A stretch of 64,000 nucleotides of DNA from JABCPE02 sp963530295 (GTDB taxonomy: Bacteria; Bacteroidota; Bacteroidia; Flavobacteriales; Weeksellaceae): NCBI GenBank assembly GCA_963530295.1, contig CAUSCF010000008.1:6689-70688 (forward strand), read 5' to 3'. Positions 28,001-37,804 of the stretch are shown piece after piece. Each line of letters starts with the position of its first letter. Within the stretch, counting starts at the first letter, position 1. Below the pieces are notes generated by a model that saw nothing but the letters and a program-made list of their open reading frames with translations, was not told where the DNA came from and did not search any database. The translations under genes were made by a program, and so were the position numbers.

Positions 28001-31000
28001 AGGGTATTTTCCCCCTTGTGGTGGGTGATTTTATAAGCTGTTTTCACGCTGGAACCATCAGGCAGAATCTGCTCTACTGGTCGGTCTTTCTCATCATAGA
28101 GGGTTTTAGTAGGTGATATGCTGCTGCTTGGTGCGGGCACCAGCTGGCTCTGCACCGATGCAGTGAATGGATAATAGGTCTCTACTACCCTGCCTAAGGC
28201 ATCATAGATCTGTTTTCCAGAGATGATGTGTTTTTCTTCATCAGCAAGTCCTCTTCCCCTGAAGATACTTGCGGTCTTTTTCACCTGCACCGCTCTTCCC
28301 AGCCCGTCAGCATAGGTATAGGTTTCTATATCTCGGTTATGCTCAGGGTCGTAGTTTCTGGTCAGTGCATAAGGCAGTTGTCCAGCAGGACGAGACTGAT
28401 TAAGGTTCGGATACTCATAACGGATGGTGTAGGGTTTTCCAGCTTTGGCTTCTTTAGGACCTAAGATACTGATGGTTCTTCCCTTAGCATCCAGCGTATA
28501 GAGCATACTCTCCCCGTTTCGGTCAGTAGTTTTTACTGGTACTCCAAAACGGTAGTCATACTCCATGGTGTTTTCATACCCAAAATGATCTTTAATCTTG
28601 GTAATATGGCTGTGAGTTTCAGGGTTGTACTGATAGCTGAGCTGTGAGCGTTGTCCTTTCTCATTCTCTGCACCAGTTACCTGTACCAGGTTGCCATATT
28701 CATCATAAGAAAGCTGTGTCTCTGTATAGATTCCTACTCCAGAGAACTGGCGTATTTTGATGACTTCTGCAGTCTGCGGGTGGATGTCTGCTTCCCGTTT
28801 TCTTACCTCTCCATTAGCATCTTTTACGATGATACTTTGGGCAATACCCCCGAAGTAAGGGGTTGCACTTTCATAATAGCGGATATCAGCTTCTATCTTA
28901 TCAGAAGGTTTTCCTGCTCCATGGTCTATGTACTTGACGATATTTCCTACTTGGTCATAGTGTTTCTCCGTTTTCTTTTCTAGGTAATCGCTCTGCTCAT
29001 ATACTCGTTCTCTCTCCTCTTTTGGTGCGATAAATACAGATTTTGTATCCATCTGCGGAAGAGAAAGTTGGTTCGACGGGATTACCGCCCCGCTTTGTGC
29101 ATCTGCGATGTGGTAAGTTACACTGCTTTCGCTGAGTTTCGCTCCATTTTTATCAAAGGTTGTACTTTTCTTAAGCTGAGATTTTCTAAAAAAGTCTTCA
29201 TTATAATATTCCTGAACGCTGGTTCTCAGCACTGTACCATCTTGTGGATTGATCTGCATCTGCTTTACCTCACCATAACCATAGAAACTGCGCTCTCTTC
29301 GGTCATAGTAAGGTTTGTTGTATTCAAATCTTGAGATAGCGTAATCTTCTCCATCACCAGTATAGCCATCAAATACCTTTACTTCTTTGAGTACCCATTG
29401 GCTGTTAGGGTTTTCATAAGTTGGCATTTTACGCTCATAATCTATTTCAAACCAGCTTCCTGTTGCTGTTTCTACCCTCTTCAGCATATTGGTTCTGCGG
29501 ATATTAGAATAGGCTACTCTCAGGTCATTTTCATCTTCAGAGAGTACATAATCTAAGTTGCCATCACCATCTACATCAAGGAAAGTAGCCTCTACACGGT
29601 TAGTATTGGTTCCATAGGAGCCTCCTCCTGTAAAACTAAGACGGATAAATATAACAGGTATATTAAATCCAAAGGAAAGGTTCACACCCCCTCCATGACT
29701 TATGGAGACATTTCTTCCTACAGGTCTTCCAGCTGTTCTAGGAATGAACAGAGGAGTGGTATCCCACCGGTTTCCAAGGTTAGGATAAACAAGAGTTCCA
29801 TTATCTTGGTAGATTACTTTATCTGCCAGTCCATCACCAGTCATATCCATCAGCTGAGTTTTCATATCAGTGATAGATTTTCCGTAGCTGTATCCTCCAG
29901 TAAAGGATCCTGATTGTCTTGAAAAACCAAGACTTGGACCTCCACTGGTATCTGTACTTTCTCCTTTATTGAGTTCTCCAAAATTCCAAGGTTCTGGACT
30001 CCAGAAGCCATATCCAGTATTGTAGGAAACATAACTACTCGTTACTCTGTCTGCCAGCCCATCTCCATTAATATCGGTATAGGTATGCTCTGCATAGTCT
30101 TCTCCAGAAGAGATGCCTCCGCTGAGTCCCAATGTTGCTTTTGCCTTATCAGCATCTTGTGTTCCTTGGGTAGCAGTATTTTGCTGTTGTTGGGTAGATT
30201 TCTCTGTATTTTTAGATGCAGATGATTTAGCTAAAGGATGGGCATAGGTTCCATTGATAGAGCCTCCTTGGTTAGAGGTTTTAGAATGAGTGAAGTCTCC
30301 TATTTCTGCAGCTTGAGCTGAGATGCCTCCTCTCGGGGTGGTATACTGCACAAAGCCTCCACGAACAAAATCTGGGAAACGGTCACCATTAAAATCCGCC
30401 ATGGTCTCTTTGATGTAGGTATCTCCAGAACCTCTGGAACCACCAATTCCTACACTTCCCCCTCCGAAATTTGCTCCTATAGAGAAGACCTCACTACGCC
30501 CTTCATTAACCATATTTAAGGCTCTACCACTACCTCCTGAAAGCACAGGAAGTGAAGTGTCTAAATACTGAATAATATCATTTTCTCCTAATCTGGAAGG
30601 AGAAAATTCCTCTCTGCTGATATAAATATCATCTTCCAATCCTGTAAATCTTGAAATAGGAGTATTTCCTTTTGTCCTAATGAAATAATGATTAGAAGCC
30701 TCCATTTCTGGACGGGCAATACTTCCATCATGCTGACTAGGATCTACATTAGGAGGGTTAGAGCTGTCATAATTTCCATAGTTCTCTACCAGCAGACTTT
30801 GGTCTATGGTACTAGAAGCTTTAGTTCCATTAAGCACAAAACTTCCCCATCCTCTAAAGGCTTTACCAAATTTTACTTCACTATGAGGTTCCTCAAAAGG
30901 AATATAAACCCCATAATCTCTATGTTGCTGAATGGAGGTAGCAATATGATGACGATGAGTAGGAGTATATCGAGGGTCTGTCTTCGCTAGTCTTATAGAA

Positions 31001-34000
31001 TCCTTAATTTGAGCCTTAATTTCAAAATGATGGTCATCAAGGAATTCTTTCATTTTTTTATTGGAAACATTGGCTTCTAGAAAAACTTCTTTTCCTAATA
31101 CCACAGAATCAGATACTATATCAGAAGGTTTTGGATTCAGACTCAGTATCCCATTCACCACCTTGTAGCGTTTACGCGCTACTACTTTTCCTTCCTGCTT
31201 TGCTGTTAGAAGGATATCTCCACTGGTTGGTGGGGTTCCTGGAGCAGGAGTAGGTGTTGGTGAAGTAGGAGGAGTAGCAGAATATAGATGAATCCTTAGC
31301 TTTCCTTTTTGTGAAGGCATCATATAGCGTGGAGTATATAAGTTATCAAGCTTCTCATAAATTTTAAAGTCAGCATTAATAGGATGGCTTACCCTTCTCC
31401 CCTCACCATCTATATATTCTATACTAGGTCTAAAGTCTATATTTCTCCAGTTAATTTCTGTTTCACTTTCTATTTCTACTTTCAGTGCTTCAGCCTGCTG
31501 GAAACTGCCCAGCGGGATTAAAGACGAATCATAGGTAGCGGCAGCTTCACTGAAATACTGCTCATGAACAAGAGTTTTACTGCCATGAGTAAGGTCTATC
31601 TTATAAAATTTTAATTTAATACCATCTGTAGTAGCCCCTTTTACAAAGTTACCTCTTAATGTAGGACGAGTATCGCTTGGAAAAGCATACATCTGCTCAG
31701 AAGAAAAGAGAATATCCTCTATGGTATATTTCTTTAAATCAAGGCTGTTTTCATCCTGTGCTGCAGCAAGAGAAGTATAAGTAATCTCTGGTTTCCAAAA
31801 AGTTTTATCATAGTTTCCATCTTCCTTAGAGCTTACTCTGAAGTAAAGCACATCTCCTTTCTGTACATTGAGTTCTTCGGTTTTGGATTTCAAGGCATAA
31901 TCATCAGCAGTAATATCTTCCTGCCAAACAAGATTTCCTTTATGCTGAAAATAAAGCTTTACCCCATCTGCTTTTGGAGTGCCATCATTTTTTGTATACT
32001 CAGCTCTTTTAGGAGATAAATCTTCTATCAATTTGTAGGTATGGGAAATGGAAATTCTTCCTGCCACTGGAGCTTTCCAGGTTCTTACCACATCATGAAG
32101 CGGATTGTTTCTTTCCAATTCCTCTCGGGTAATTCCCGTGGTTCCTGAGATACTAAGGGTTCCTGTGTTGAGAATAGGAGAAGGCGTACCTGTACTACTT
32201 GGTGAGAATGTTGGTATTCCATTTACCAGACGGTTATAGTATATCGTTCCTCTATTGGCAAAATCTACCAGCCCATCTCCATTGAAGTCCATGAAATAAC
32301 TTTCAGTGATATTCTTAGAGACCTGTTTGTTATAGCCAATAGGAAAACCTACTTTATTGTTAAGATTAACCATTAAGTCTACTCCAAAATTATAGGAATT
32401 AGATTTTGTTCTTCCTAAACTAGAGAGATTAATAGGAATTTTGGGACCAAAACCTTCTGTTCCTAAAGCGATAAGGTTTTTTCTATAGTAAACACTGCTA
32501 CCATCAATATAAATTTTATCAGGAAGGTTATCTCCATCTATATCCTGAAAGAGAACTTTAGAATGAGTGCTTCCCCAGTTGCTTCCACCACCGCCTCCTA
32601 TGGTGCTGTTATTAAATCTGCCTATTCCTGTAATTCCTACTCCCACTCGGAAGTTTACCCCTCCACTCTCGGAGTTAGAAGTTCCTACCAATGTAGGTTT
32701 ACCAGAAAAACCATCTATTCCTAGAATAGTATAGGCAATGTTATCAGATGGAACCTGCCAAGTTTTAAAAGCTCCAAAAGGAATATAATTGCCATTACTG
32801 TCATGGACATCATCATAATAATCCATTTTGTTAGTATAGAAAAGCTGTCCTTCGGCATCATAACTGCGGATTTCTTTCAGTAATGTTTTTTTGAAGGCGC
32901 CCTCTCTGTAGACCAGCTCATAAGAGCGAACCATTTGTCCAGAGTACTTTATTTCTATTTTTCGAAGAAGCCTGTCGTGCTGTTGTTTAAAACCAAGCCT
33001 TGCAGAAATTTGAACATCATTTCTTAGGTTTTCTCCCAAGTCTTTGTCTGTAATAAAATGTACAGAGTAAGCTCCTTTGGTGTTGTTTTTTCCAGTATAA
33101 TAAATACTTTTAGGGTAGAGTGCCCCACCATCTTTTACATATTCATAGTGGATACTGTTTCCTTTCAGGTCTTTCTGAGAAGAAATCGCCCAGTGCCCTA
33201 TATTACCCTGAGGATCTGCAAGCACAGAAGAAGCAGCTATACTGTTTTCATCTCCCCCATAGTAAAAAGTAACCCCGCTTTTAGATTTTACCATCCAATG
33301 ATAATTATTAGGATGGTTTCCTTTTCTAATGATTTGGTTAAAGCCCCCTTCCCTTCTTGGGTAAAAACGCTTGTTTGTAGTTCTGTTTTCCCACTCATTT
33401 CTGTGGGTATTAGGTAGAAGTTCTTCTCCTGATAAAATATAAGATTCCGTCTCATATTGAGCATCATAACGAGGTGCTCCCCAACGGGTATCAATACTTA
33501 GAGAAGGAAGAGTTAAATTCCATCCTGTTCCCAGCCAGCTTTGGCCGCCATCACTGCTGTATTGTATACTCAGCCCTGGCTGCATACCCGCTCTTCCAGC
33601 TGGAAGATCTATAGAAAAAGAGGTTGAAGCCGAGCCGTCAGGACTTGCTGAAGGTGGAGAAACTGACTGAACTCCAACAAAAGGGCTTGCAGCTTTGAGT
33701 CCACTGATGCTGGTAGGAGTAAAACCTGAAGTATCGGGACTTTCAGGAAGTTTGATAATTCCCGCAATAAAGTCTGAAGATTCCTTAGTTTTCCCGCTGA
33801 CACTCTCTGCTAAATGAGATTTTACTTCTGACTGTGGAAGTTTCTGCCATAGCTTTTTAGCTCTGTCGTAGAAGAAAATGGAAATGTCTTTTTCAGTATA
33901 TCCTTCTGGGATTTTAGTTTTGTCATAAGCAATTTCAATAGAAATTTCCTTTTCAAATAAAATTCCCCCAGGCCGCATACGATAACCCTCCGCATTTTTT

Positions 34001-34317
34001 GTTAGATTAATTATGTTGCTTCCTAGAGCAGGAAGATTTCTTTTATTTAGGGCAGAAACAGATACTCTTAGTGCCTTAGAGACACTTCCTTCTGGAAATT
34101 CAGCCCAAAATCCCTTCTGACTGATGACCGCTGCAGAGGAAGGAGTAAGAAGCTTTCCAGATAAATTAGGATGTTCTTCTGTAGTATCAGGTTTATTTTT
34201 GTTTTCTATTTCTTTAGTGCTGAAAAAGTCTAAATGCCTTGAAACATAGGTTACAGCTCCCAAGCTGGCACTTATCCCTAAAAATAAAAATATATTATAG
34301 AAGTATTTTTTTCTCAT
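25093..34317 (-). CDS. SpvB/TcdB/RHS polymorphic toxin
   Basis: About 3074 residues from the ATG at 34317, chosen over an upstream TTG because it gives a signal-anchor start (MRKKYFYNIFLFLGIS). In order: SpvB-type region (SFSIDLPAGRAGMQPGLSIQ) near 240; six calcium-binding D-x-(D/N)-G-D motifs of FG-GAP type spread over 560-1560; TcdB mid regions; YD/RHS repeats about 1700-2650; a proline-rich stretch; the RHS core (HLGSSSYITDREG) near 2740; and YIDPNGKQ near 2860. The last 210 residues are the toxin: GTGHTTVGYYG and, later, SVCEGVYCTFQ, a His-then-Cys order that could be a permuted papain-like fold (uncertain). Third domain type in an operon with T9SS and beta-barrel proteins. Confidence 0.85.
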   Translation of the reverse strand: MRKKYFYNIFLFLGISASLGAVTYVSRHLDFFSTKEIENKNKPDTTEEHPNLSGKLLTPSSAAVISQKGFWAEFPEGSVSKALRVSVSALNKRNLPALGSNIINLTKNAEGYRMRPGGILFEKEISIEIAYDKTKIPEGYTEKDISIFFYDRAKKLWQKLPQSEVKSHLAESVSGKTKESSDFIAGIIKLPESPDTSGFTPTSISGLKAASPFVGVQSVSPPSASPDGSASTSFSIDLPAGRAGMQPGLSIQYSSDGGQSWLGTGWNLTLPSLSIDTRWGAPRYDAQYETESYILSGEELLPNTHRNEWENRTTNKRFYPRREGGFNQIIRKGNHPNNYHWMVKSKSGVTFYYGGDENSIAASSVLADPQGNIGHWAISSQKDLKGNSIHYEYVKDGGALYPKSIYYTGKNNTKGAYSVHFITDKDLGENLRNDVQISARLGFKQQHDRLLRKIEIKYSGQMVRSYELVYREGAFKKTLLKEIRSYDAEGQLFYTNKMDYYDDVHDSNGNYIPFGAFKTWQVPSDNIAYTILGIDGFSGKPTLVGTSNSESGGVNFRVGVGITGIGRFNNSTIGGGGGSNWGSTHSKVLFQDIDGDNLPDKIYIDGSSVYYRKNLIALGTEGFGPKIPINLSSLGRTKSNSYNFGVDLMVNLNNKVGFPIGYNKQVSKNITESYFMDFNGDGLVDFANRGTIYYNRLVNGIPTFSPSSTGTPSPILNTGTLSISGTTGITREELERNNPLHDVVRTWKAPVAGRISISHTYKLIEDLSPKRAEYTKNDGTPKADGVKLYFQHKGNLVWQEDITADDYALKSKTEELNVQKGDVLYFRVSSKEDGNYDKTFWKPEITYTSLAAAQDENSLDLKKYTIEDILFSSEQMYAFPSDTRPTLRGNFVKGATTDGIKLKFYKIDLTHGSKTLVHEQYFSEAAATYDSSLIPLGSFQQAEALKVEIESETEINWRNIDFRPSIEYIDGEGRRVSHPINADFKIYEKLDNLYTPRYMMPSQKGKLRIHLYSATPPTSPTPTPAPGTPPTSGDILLTAKQEGKVVARKRYKVVNGILSLNPKPSDIVSDSVVLGKEVFLEANVSNKKMKEFLDDHHFEIKAQIKDSIRLAKTDPRYTPTHRHHIATSIQQHRDYGVYIPFEEPHSEVKFGKAFRGWGSFVLNGTKASSTIDQSLLVENYGNYDSSNPPNVDPSQHDGSIARPEMEASNHYFIRTKGNTPISRFTGLEDDIYISREEFSPSRLGENDIIQYLDTSLPVLSGGSGRALNMVNEGRSEVFSIGANFGGGSVGIGGSRGSGDTYIKETMADFNGDRFPDFVRGGFVQYTTPRGGISAQAAEIGDFTHSKTSNQGGSINGTYAHPLAKSSASKNTEKSTQQQQNTATQGTQDADKAKATLGLSGGISSGEDYAEHTYTDINGDGLADRVTSSYVSYNTGYGFWSPEPWNFGELNKGESTDTSGGPSLGFSRQSGSFTGGYSYGKSITDMKTQLMDMTGDGLADKVIYQDNGTLVYPNLGNRWDTTPLFIPRTAGRPVGRNVSISHGGGVNLSFGFNIPVIFIRLSFTGGGSYGTNTNRVEATFLDVDGDGNLDYVLSEDENDLRVAYSNIRRTNMLKRVETATGSWFEIDYERKMPTYENPNSQWVLKEVKVFDGYTGDGEDYAISRFEYNKPYYDRRERSFYGYGEVKQMQINPQDGTVLRTSVQEYYNEDFFRKSQLKKSTTFDKNGAKLSESSVTYHIADAQSGAVIPSNQLSLPQMDTKSVFIAPKEERERVYEQSDYLEKKTEKHYDQVGNIVKYIDHGAGKPSDKIEADIRYYESATPYFGGIAQSIIVKDANGEVRKREADIHPQTAEVIKIRQFSGVGIYTETQLSYDEYGNLVQVTGAENEKGQRSQLSYQYNPETHSHITKIKDHFGYENTMEYDYRFGVPVKTTDRNGESMLYTLDAKGRTISILGPKEAKAGKPYTIRYEYPNLNQSRPAGQLPYALTRNYDPEHNRDIETYTYADGLGRAVQVKKTASIFRGRGLADEEKHIISGKQIYDALGRVVETYYPFTASVQSQLVPAPSSSISPTKTLYDEKDRPVEQILPDGSSVKTAYKITHHKGENTLHTTQTDALNRQSHTYTDAQGRALTQVQPDGTETHFEYSAIGELTKVTDAQGHQTLSEYDLLGRRTKLVHPDAGTTILVYDKAGNLIKRQTSQIRGEMPDGYITYHYDYNRLQEIKYPKYPENSVRYHYGAQSEQAGRRGRLWLVEDASGGTEYFYGDMGEVTKEIRSLRIKPVEVQTYVTQYEYDSWNRIQKLVYPDGERLDFGYNIAGNLTSLKGYKAPEGTAPSEEHAYTYLKQQGYDEFEQKVYRLYGNDTETRYHYDPVMRRLEQLKAESLAPAGGGGSFLIQNNRYAYDLVGNILKVENQLPIIRNALGGASSYEYQYDNLNRLTLAKGNYTGELTSASYELKMSYNNLNSITKKELNHLSGGVQKGYTLDYSYNNPAHPHAPSEIMEMGKPKARTYQYDGNGNPVYYEESKSFRSMVWDEENRLRGINDNGKLHLYTYDHTGERAVKSSGESSTVVTNGLTSAVITHMDDYTAYVNPYFVVQKGKFTKHYFEGSSRIVSKLGEGTFVHKNTGIMAGGIDYIRQNAQMQEARDNYIRGLKVPPGPPTQHGIYASPEWTGQPYPSLGWQNIRQDQEPPEGWPRPPKFNEPGDVPGPPVQYGDPITPQTVKAGYGFVPNGIREKNLYFYHPDHLGSSSYITDREGRITQHTEYIAFGEVLFEEHSTSKTMPYLFNGKELDSETNLTYFGARYLDMKTSLWLNTDPLSGYNPIQETEHYIDGQHNGGIYNPMNMATYSYTYNNPIIYIDPNGKQTLSPDVYNVAFIYYVSGGTGHTTVGYYGKYDKNKGVLYVSLSGNETEPQRRRGSDGVHYRGNDEAKIIKAYLDSGDKVKRYHYKLKDKILKNLAETLEAEARNPGSVCEGVYCTFQAKDAIRQAVEGVEGVNVKKAVDKIIPYSIPSDLSNDEILETGSIKYDVFEKDKSSGKYYKTTHTWDPRNVGKNKLERWLGKDGWSSKKVEIKFEDK

Positions 34318-34327
34318 GTTGATACAA

Positions 34328-36313
34328 TTAATGAACAATAAGTTTTAAGCTGTTTTCTCCCAATAGTGTTTTAATATGGATGATATATACCCCTGAAACA
34401 CCAATATTTCCATGATATTCATACTGAGATAGATTATAGAAATTCTGTGACTGCATGAGCCTTCCCTCCATAGTATAAATACTGACCTGTCCGCTGGTAG
34501 TTTTAGGGAACGCTGCCTGAAGCGTAAATTTTCCTCCTGGAGCAGGATTAGGATAGAGCAGAATCTGCGAATCCGCAATTTCATTTTCTACATAAGTCTT
34601 GAATTTAGAAACAGATTTGCAGCCATGTTCGTTTTTGATTCTAAGCTCATAGTCACCTGCCTGGCTGAGGAGATAATTTTTGTTTTCTGAAACTAGACGA
34701 CCGTTCTGGTACCACTGATAGGCATAGCTTCCTTTAGGCAAGCTTTCTTCTGGAGACAACAGCAGTGGTTTTTTAGCGATGATATATTCTGAATTGAGTT
34801 TAGGCAGCGGAGCATCTCCGTCAGAGAGATAAAAGCTATCCTTATAAGTCCTTCCATAGGCATCAGAAATGTTGTATAAATACTTTCCTGAAGAAAGGCG
34901 CAGAGCCTTTTGATTAAGTTCTTCAGAACTTAAGTTCATACTTTGCTGATAGGAAGGAGTTTCTTCTCTATGAAGGGTTACATGATAAGGAGCCTGTCCA
35001 CCCACAATATTAAATCTCACTTTTCCAGAGAGACTTTCCCTGCATTTGGAGGCTTCTATATCTAGATGAGAAAACATCTCTGGTGCCATCCAGATACTAT
35101 AAGCAGTCTGTCCACTGGCGGAATCTTCCCAATTACTAAAAATAAATGGCTTTTGGGAGGAAACTTTTCCTAATTTATGATACTTTGTTGAAGTAGGATG
35201 AAATAATCGCTCCTTAGAAGAATCTGTGACCAGCCAATAGTAATCATTTTTCTCACTAGACTTTGCTTCTTCATCACTTGAAAGAGGAGGCAGGACTCTA
35301 GGGTCAGCCTTCCAATGCAGTTCTACATCAGAATGTTTATGATAATCCATTAACCAGACTCTGGAGAGTCCTCTGGGCTGACCTTCTTTTTGTTTTTTTA
35401 GTTCTAATTCTTTACCATTATCACTCCAGAAAACAAAATAACCATCTGGAATTTCCTTGTCATTTTTTGCAGTGAGCCCTACCGTAATCATCTGCTCATC
35501 ATTAGAATTTCTGCTGGCCATCTGGGAGATTTCTCCCTCTTTATCTTTTCCTACAGCAGTAATATTTTGATTAAATTCCTTATGTTCAGTATAATCCCAT
35601 ATTTTCTCTCCTCTACTGTTATAGTAATTTTTATATTCTGTCTGGCTGAGAGAAACACCATATTTAATGGATAAATAAGATGCTACCTTCTGCATTTCCA
35701 TAGGGGAAAGCACTCGGTCATAAAGTAAAATTTCTCCAATATATCCAGAAAATTCTTCAAGTGGCAGATGAGCTATTTTACCTGCTAAATGAAGTTCGTA
35801 CTGAGAAGATTTATTTGGGGTATTATTTTCCTTGGGCTCTAGATTTTTATAATGCTGGTAATAATGAATTTTTACCTTGTCTCTATTATTTCCCTGCGGA
35901 TAGCTGCTGTACATGGTTTTTTCCATATCAGCAAAACGGCGGTTGGTAGCTACTAGTTTATACTGAGCAGCAGATGTATTTAAAAGAGACCATAAGGGGT
36001 GTTCTCCTTCGTTTTTTTCTCCTTTATAAACTACAAAAAGTGAGTAATGTTCTGCTGCAGATTTTTCTAAAGGCAGAGAAATTGTTTTTCCTTCTTTGAT
36101 GTAAAAAACAGGATTTCCATTGATGCTAAGCCCTTCTGCTTTATCAAAATGAATTTCCTGTCCTTTTATTTTTTCTTTTACCTGTGTTTTTCCTTTTTCA
36201 TTTTCGGTTTTTATCCAGTAGAGCGGAGTGGGAACTCCTGAAGGATATTTTTCTTGTGCATAAACCTTATAAAAGGAAAGTAAAACTCCTAGTGAAAAAT
36301 AAAGTTTCCTCAT
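34328..36313 (-). CDS. T9SS-sorted surface protein with LamG/DUF8202-like domain
   Basis: 661 residues: signal peptide (MRKLYFSLGVLLSFYKVYAQ), a concanavalin-like domain whose end IGEILLYDRVLSPMEMQKV then YLSIKYGV is typical of gliding/T9SS surface proteins, beta-sandwich segments with SGDYELRIKNEHGC-like sequence, and a C-terminal type A sorting domain (ILLYPNPAPGGKFTLQAAF and GVYIIHIKTLLGENSLKLIV). The sorting domain sends it through the type IX system to the cell surface. It precedes the RHS gene by 10 bp and may be its surface partner; that link is inferred from the operon. Confidence 0.75.
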   Translation of the reverse strand: MRKLYFSLGVLLSFYKVYAQEKYPSGVPTPLYWIKTENEKGKTQVKEKIKGQEIHFDKAEGLSINGNPVFYIKEGKTISLPLEKSAAEHYSLFVVYKGEKNEGEHPLWSLLNTSAAQYKLVATNRRFADMEKTMYSSYPQGNNRDKVKIHYYQHYKNLEPKENNTPNKSSQYELHLAGKIAHLPLEEFSGYIGEILLYDRVLSPMEMQKVASYLSIKYGVSLSQTEYKNYYNSRGEKIWDYTEHKEFNQNITAVGKDKEGEISQMASRNSNDEQMITVGLTAKNDKEIPDGYFVFWSDNGKELELKKQKEGQPRGLSRVWLMDYHKHSDVELHWKADPRVLPPLSSDEEAKSSEKNDYYWLVTDSSKERLFHPTSTKYHKLGKVSSQKPFIFSNWEDSASGQTAYSIWMAPEMFSHLDIEASKCRESLSGKVRFNIVGGQAPYHVTLHREETPSYQQSMNLSSEELNQKALRLSSGKYLYNISDAYGRTYKDSFYLSDGDAPLPKLNSEYIIAKKPLLLSPEESLPKGSYAYQWYQNGRLVSENKNYLLSQAGDYELRIKNEHGCKSVSKFKTYVENEIADSQILLYPNPAPGGKFTLQAAFPKTTSGQVSIYTMEGRLMQSQNFYNLSQYEYHGNIGVSGVYIIHIKTLLGENSLKLIVH

Positions 36314-36327
36314 ATTTTTCGTATATT

Positions 36328-37062
36328 TTAAAAGTTATTGTATCCGTCAAAAGTAAAGCGATAACCGATATTGAGGAAAAAAGCATTGACCATGTTATTC
36401 TGCTCTCGGTAGCGGTGTCCATTCTGCTGAGTTTCCAAAGCATCTGATAGTCCTAAATGATAACGAATGCCTATATTCAACTTATTTTCAAATTCATAAC
36501 CAACCCCCATTCCTAAATGAAAAAAATCTTTCCCTTCCAATGACTGTTTTAAAACATTCTGTACCACAGCATCAGGCTCAAAATAAACACCCGACCTTCT
36601 GGACATCTCTGATCCGTTGGAACGGTATTCCAAAACATCTTTATCTAAATTAAAGTTAAAATAAGGACCTGCTCCTGCATAAAAACCTTCTGTAAAGTAA
36701 AACTTTACCATAAACCCTGCATTAAGGCTGTGATAAGGAAATTTAAGGGTATAGTTTAATCCGTTGGTGTCGGTATATTCAAGTTGTCCAGGCTGGTAGG
36801 AATAGTAGAGTTCAGGCTGAAAACTGATTCTCACTTCAGGATAGTACCAGTTTAAGAAAGCACCTGCTCCATAGCCAAATTTATAGGGTTCTTTTATGGT
36901 ATAACCTGCATACATATTATCAGGGATAAGTACCTTTTCAATATTGGTGATTTTAGAATACATTCCTCCTGCAAATACACCATAAGTAATTCTTCTTTCT
37001 GAACGCTGTCCATATGCTGCTGAAGCAGAAATCAGCAACAACAAAAATCCTATTTTCTTCAT
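36328..37062 (-). CDS. Outer-membrane beta-barrel protein (PorT-like)
   Basis: 244 residues with signal peptide (MKKIGFLLLLISASAAYG) and a chain of amphipathic beta strands (YGVFAGGMYSKITNIEKV, GYGAGAFLNWYYPE, SFQPELYYSYQP), ending in an aromatic strand (NIGYRFTF). This is the outer-membrane beta-barrel/PorT-like family. It is 14 bp upstream of the T9SS protein and is a paralogue of the following gene in the 37-kb region; probably an outer-membrane accessory to the RHS export or assembly. Confidence 0.75.
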   Translation of the reverse strand: MKKIGFLLLLISASAAYGQRSERRITYGVFAGGMYSKITNIEKVLIPDNMYAGYTIKEPYKFGYGAGAFLNWYYPEVRISFQPELYYSYQPGQLEYTDTNGLNYTLKFPYHSLNAGFMVKFYFTEGFYAGAGPYFNFNLDKDVLEYRSNGSEMSRRSGVYFEPDAVVQNVLKQSLEGKDFFHLGMGVGYEFENKLNIGIRYHLGLSDALETQQNGHRYREQNNMVNAFFLNIGYRFTFDGYNNF

Positions 37063-37068
37063 TTCTTT

Positions 37069-37764
37069 TTACCAATTATGAAAACTATATCCTACAGAGA
37101 GACTTAGATAAGAGTTACGATTAGTGTTTTCCAAAAATTGAAAAGAAGTCACTCTATTTCCTATCATATCTCCCACACCAAGATAATATCTTAAATCAAA
37201 ATGGAAATTATCCTCAAGTTCATATCCTAAGGAAAAGCTCAAATTAAAATCATCCTTCCCCACAATTCCTTCTCTATAGAACTGGCGAAAATTGGTATCA
37301 TAGAGACCATTACGCTCATTGGAGTTATAACTTATTGCATGTGGAGTAAGATTTTTAGAATAGAAAGCTCCTATGCCTATATTTAACCCTAAGAAAGGAT
37401 ATACCTTATAAATTCCGCCAAGCATTAAATATGAATACCTAAGCCCTAGTTTGTAACTACTGCCTGTGGTTTCGTTGTTGTAGTTTACTTCTGCTCCTGA
37501 ATAACGAAATAATAGCTCAGGCTGAATAGCAACTCTGGAAGCAGGAAGTTTATAATTTAAAAAAAGACCGCCTTCAACTCCGAAAACGCCCTTACTTGTA
37601 ATATCAAACAATTGTCGATTGTTTTCCCTACCAATAAGCATCTCTGGAAGATTGGTAACACGGGAATGCAGAGCACCAAGTTTCAGACCATAGGTTAAAT
37701 TATCTAAATACTGACCTTTGGATAGTCCAGAAATTAGCAATAACATTAAACCCAGTTTCTTCAT
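37069..37764 (-). CDS. Outer-membrane beta-barrel protein (paralogue)
   Basis: 231 residues, signal peptide (MKKLGLMLLLISGLSKG) and the same barrel pattern as the neighbouring gene (YGLKLGALHSRVTNLPEMLIG, VEGGLFLNYKLPASRVAIQPELL), ending in SLSVGYSF. It is the first gene of the operon, just after a strong promoter. The two barrels differ too much for a recent duplication. Role as above. Confidence 0.75.
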   Translation of the reverse strand: MKKLGLMLLLISGLSKGQYLDNLTYGLKLGALHSRVTNLPEMLIGRENNRQLFDITSKGVFGVEGGLFLNYKLPASRVAIQPELLFRYSGAEVNYNNETTGSSYKLGLRYSYLMLGGIYKVYPFLGLNIGIGAFYSKNLTPHAISYNSNERNGLYDTNFRQFYREGIVGKDDFNLSFSLGYELEDNFHFDLRYYLGVGDMIGNRVTSFQFLENTNRNSYLSLSVGYSFHNW

Positions 37765-37804
37765 CTTCTATTTGAATATTTATTTAACAAAATTTTAACA
37801 TTCG

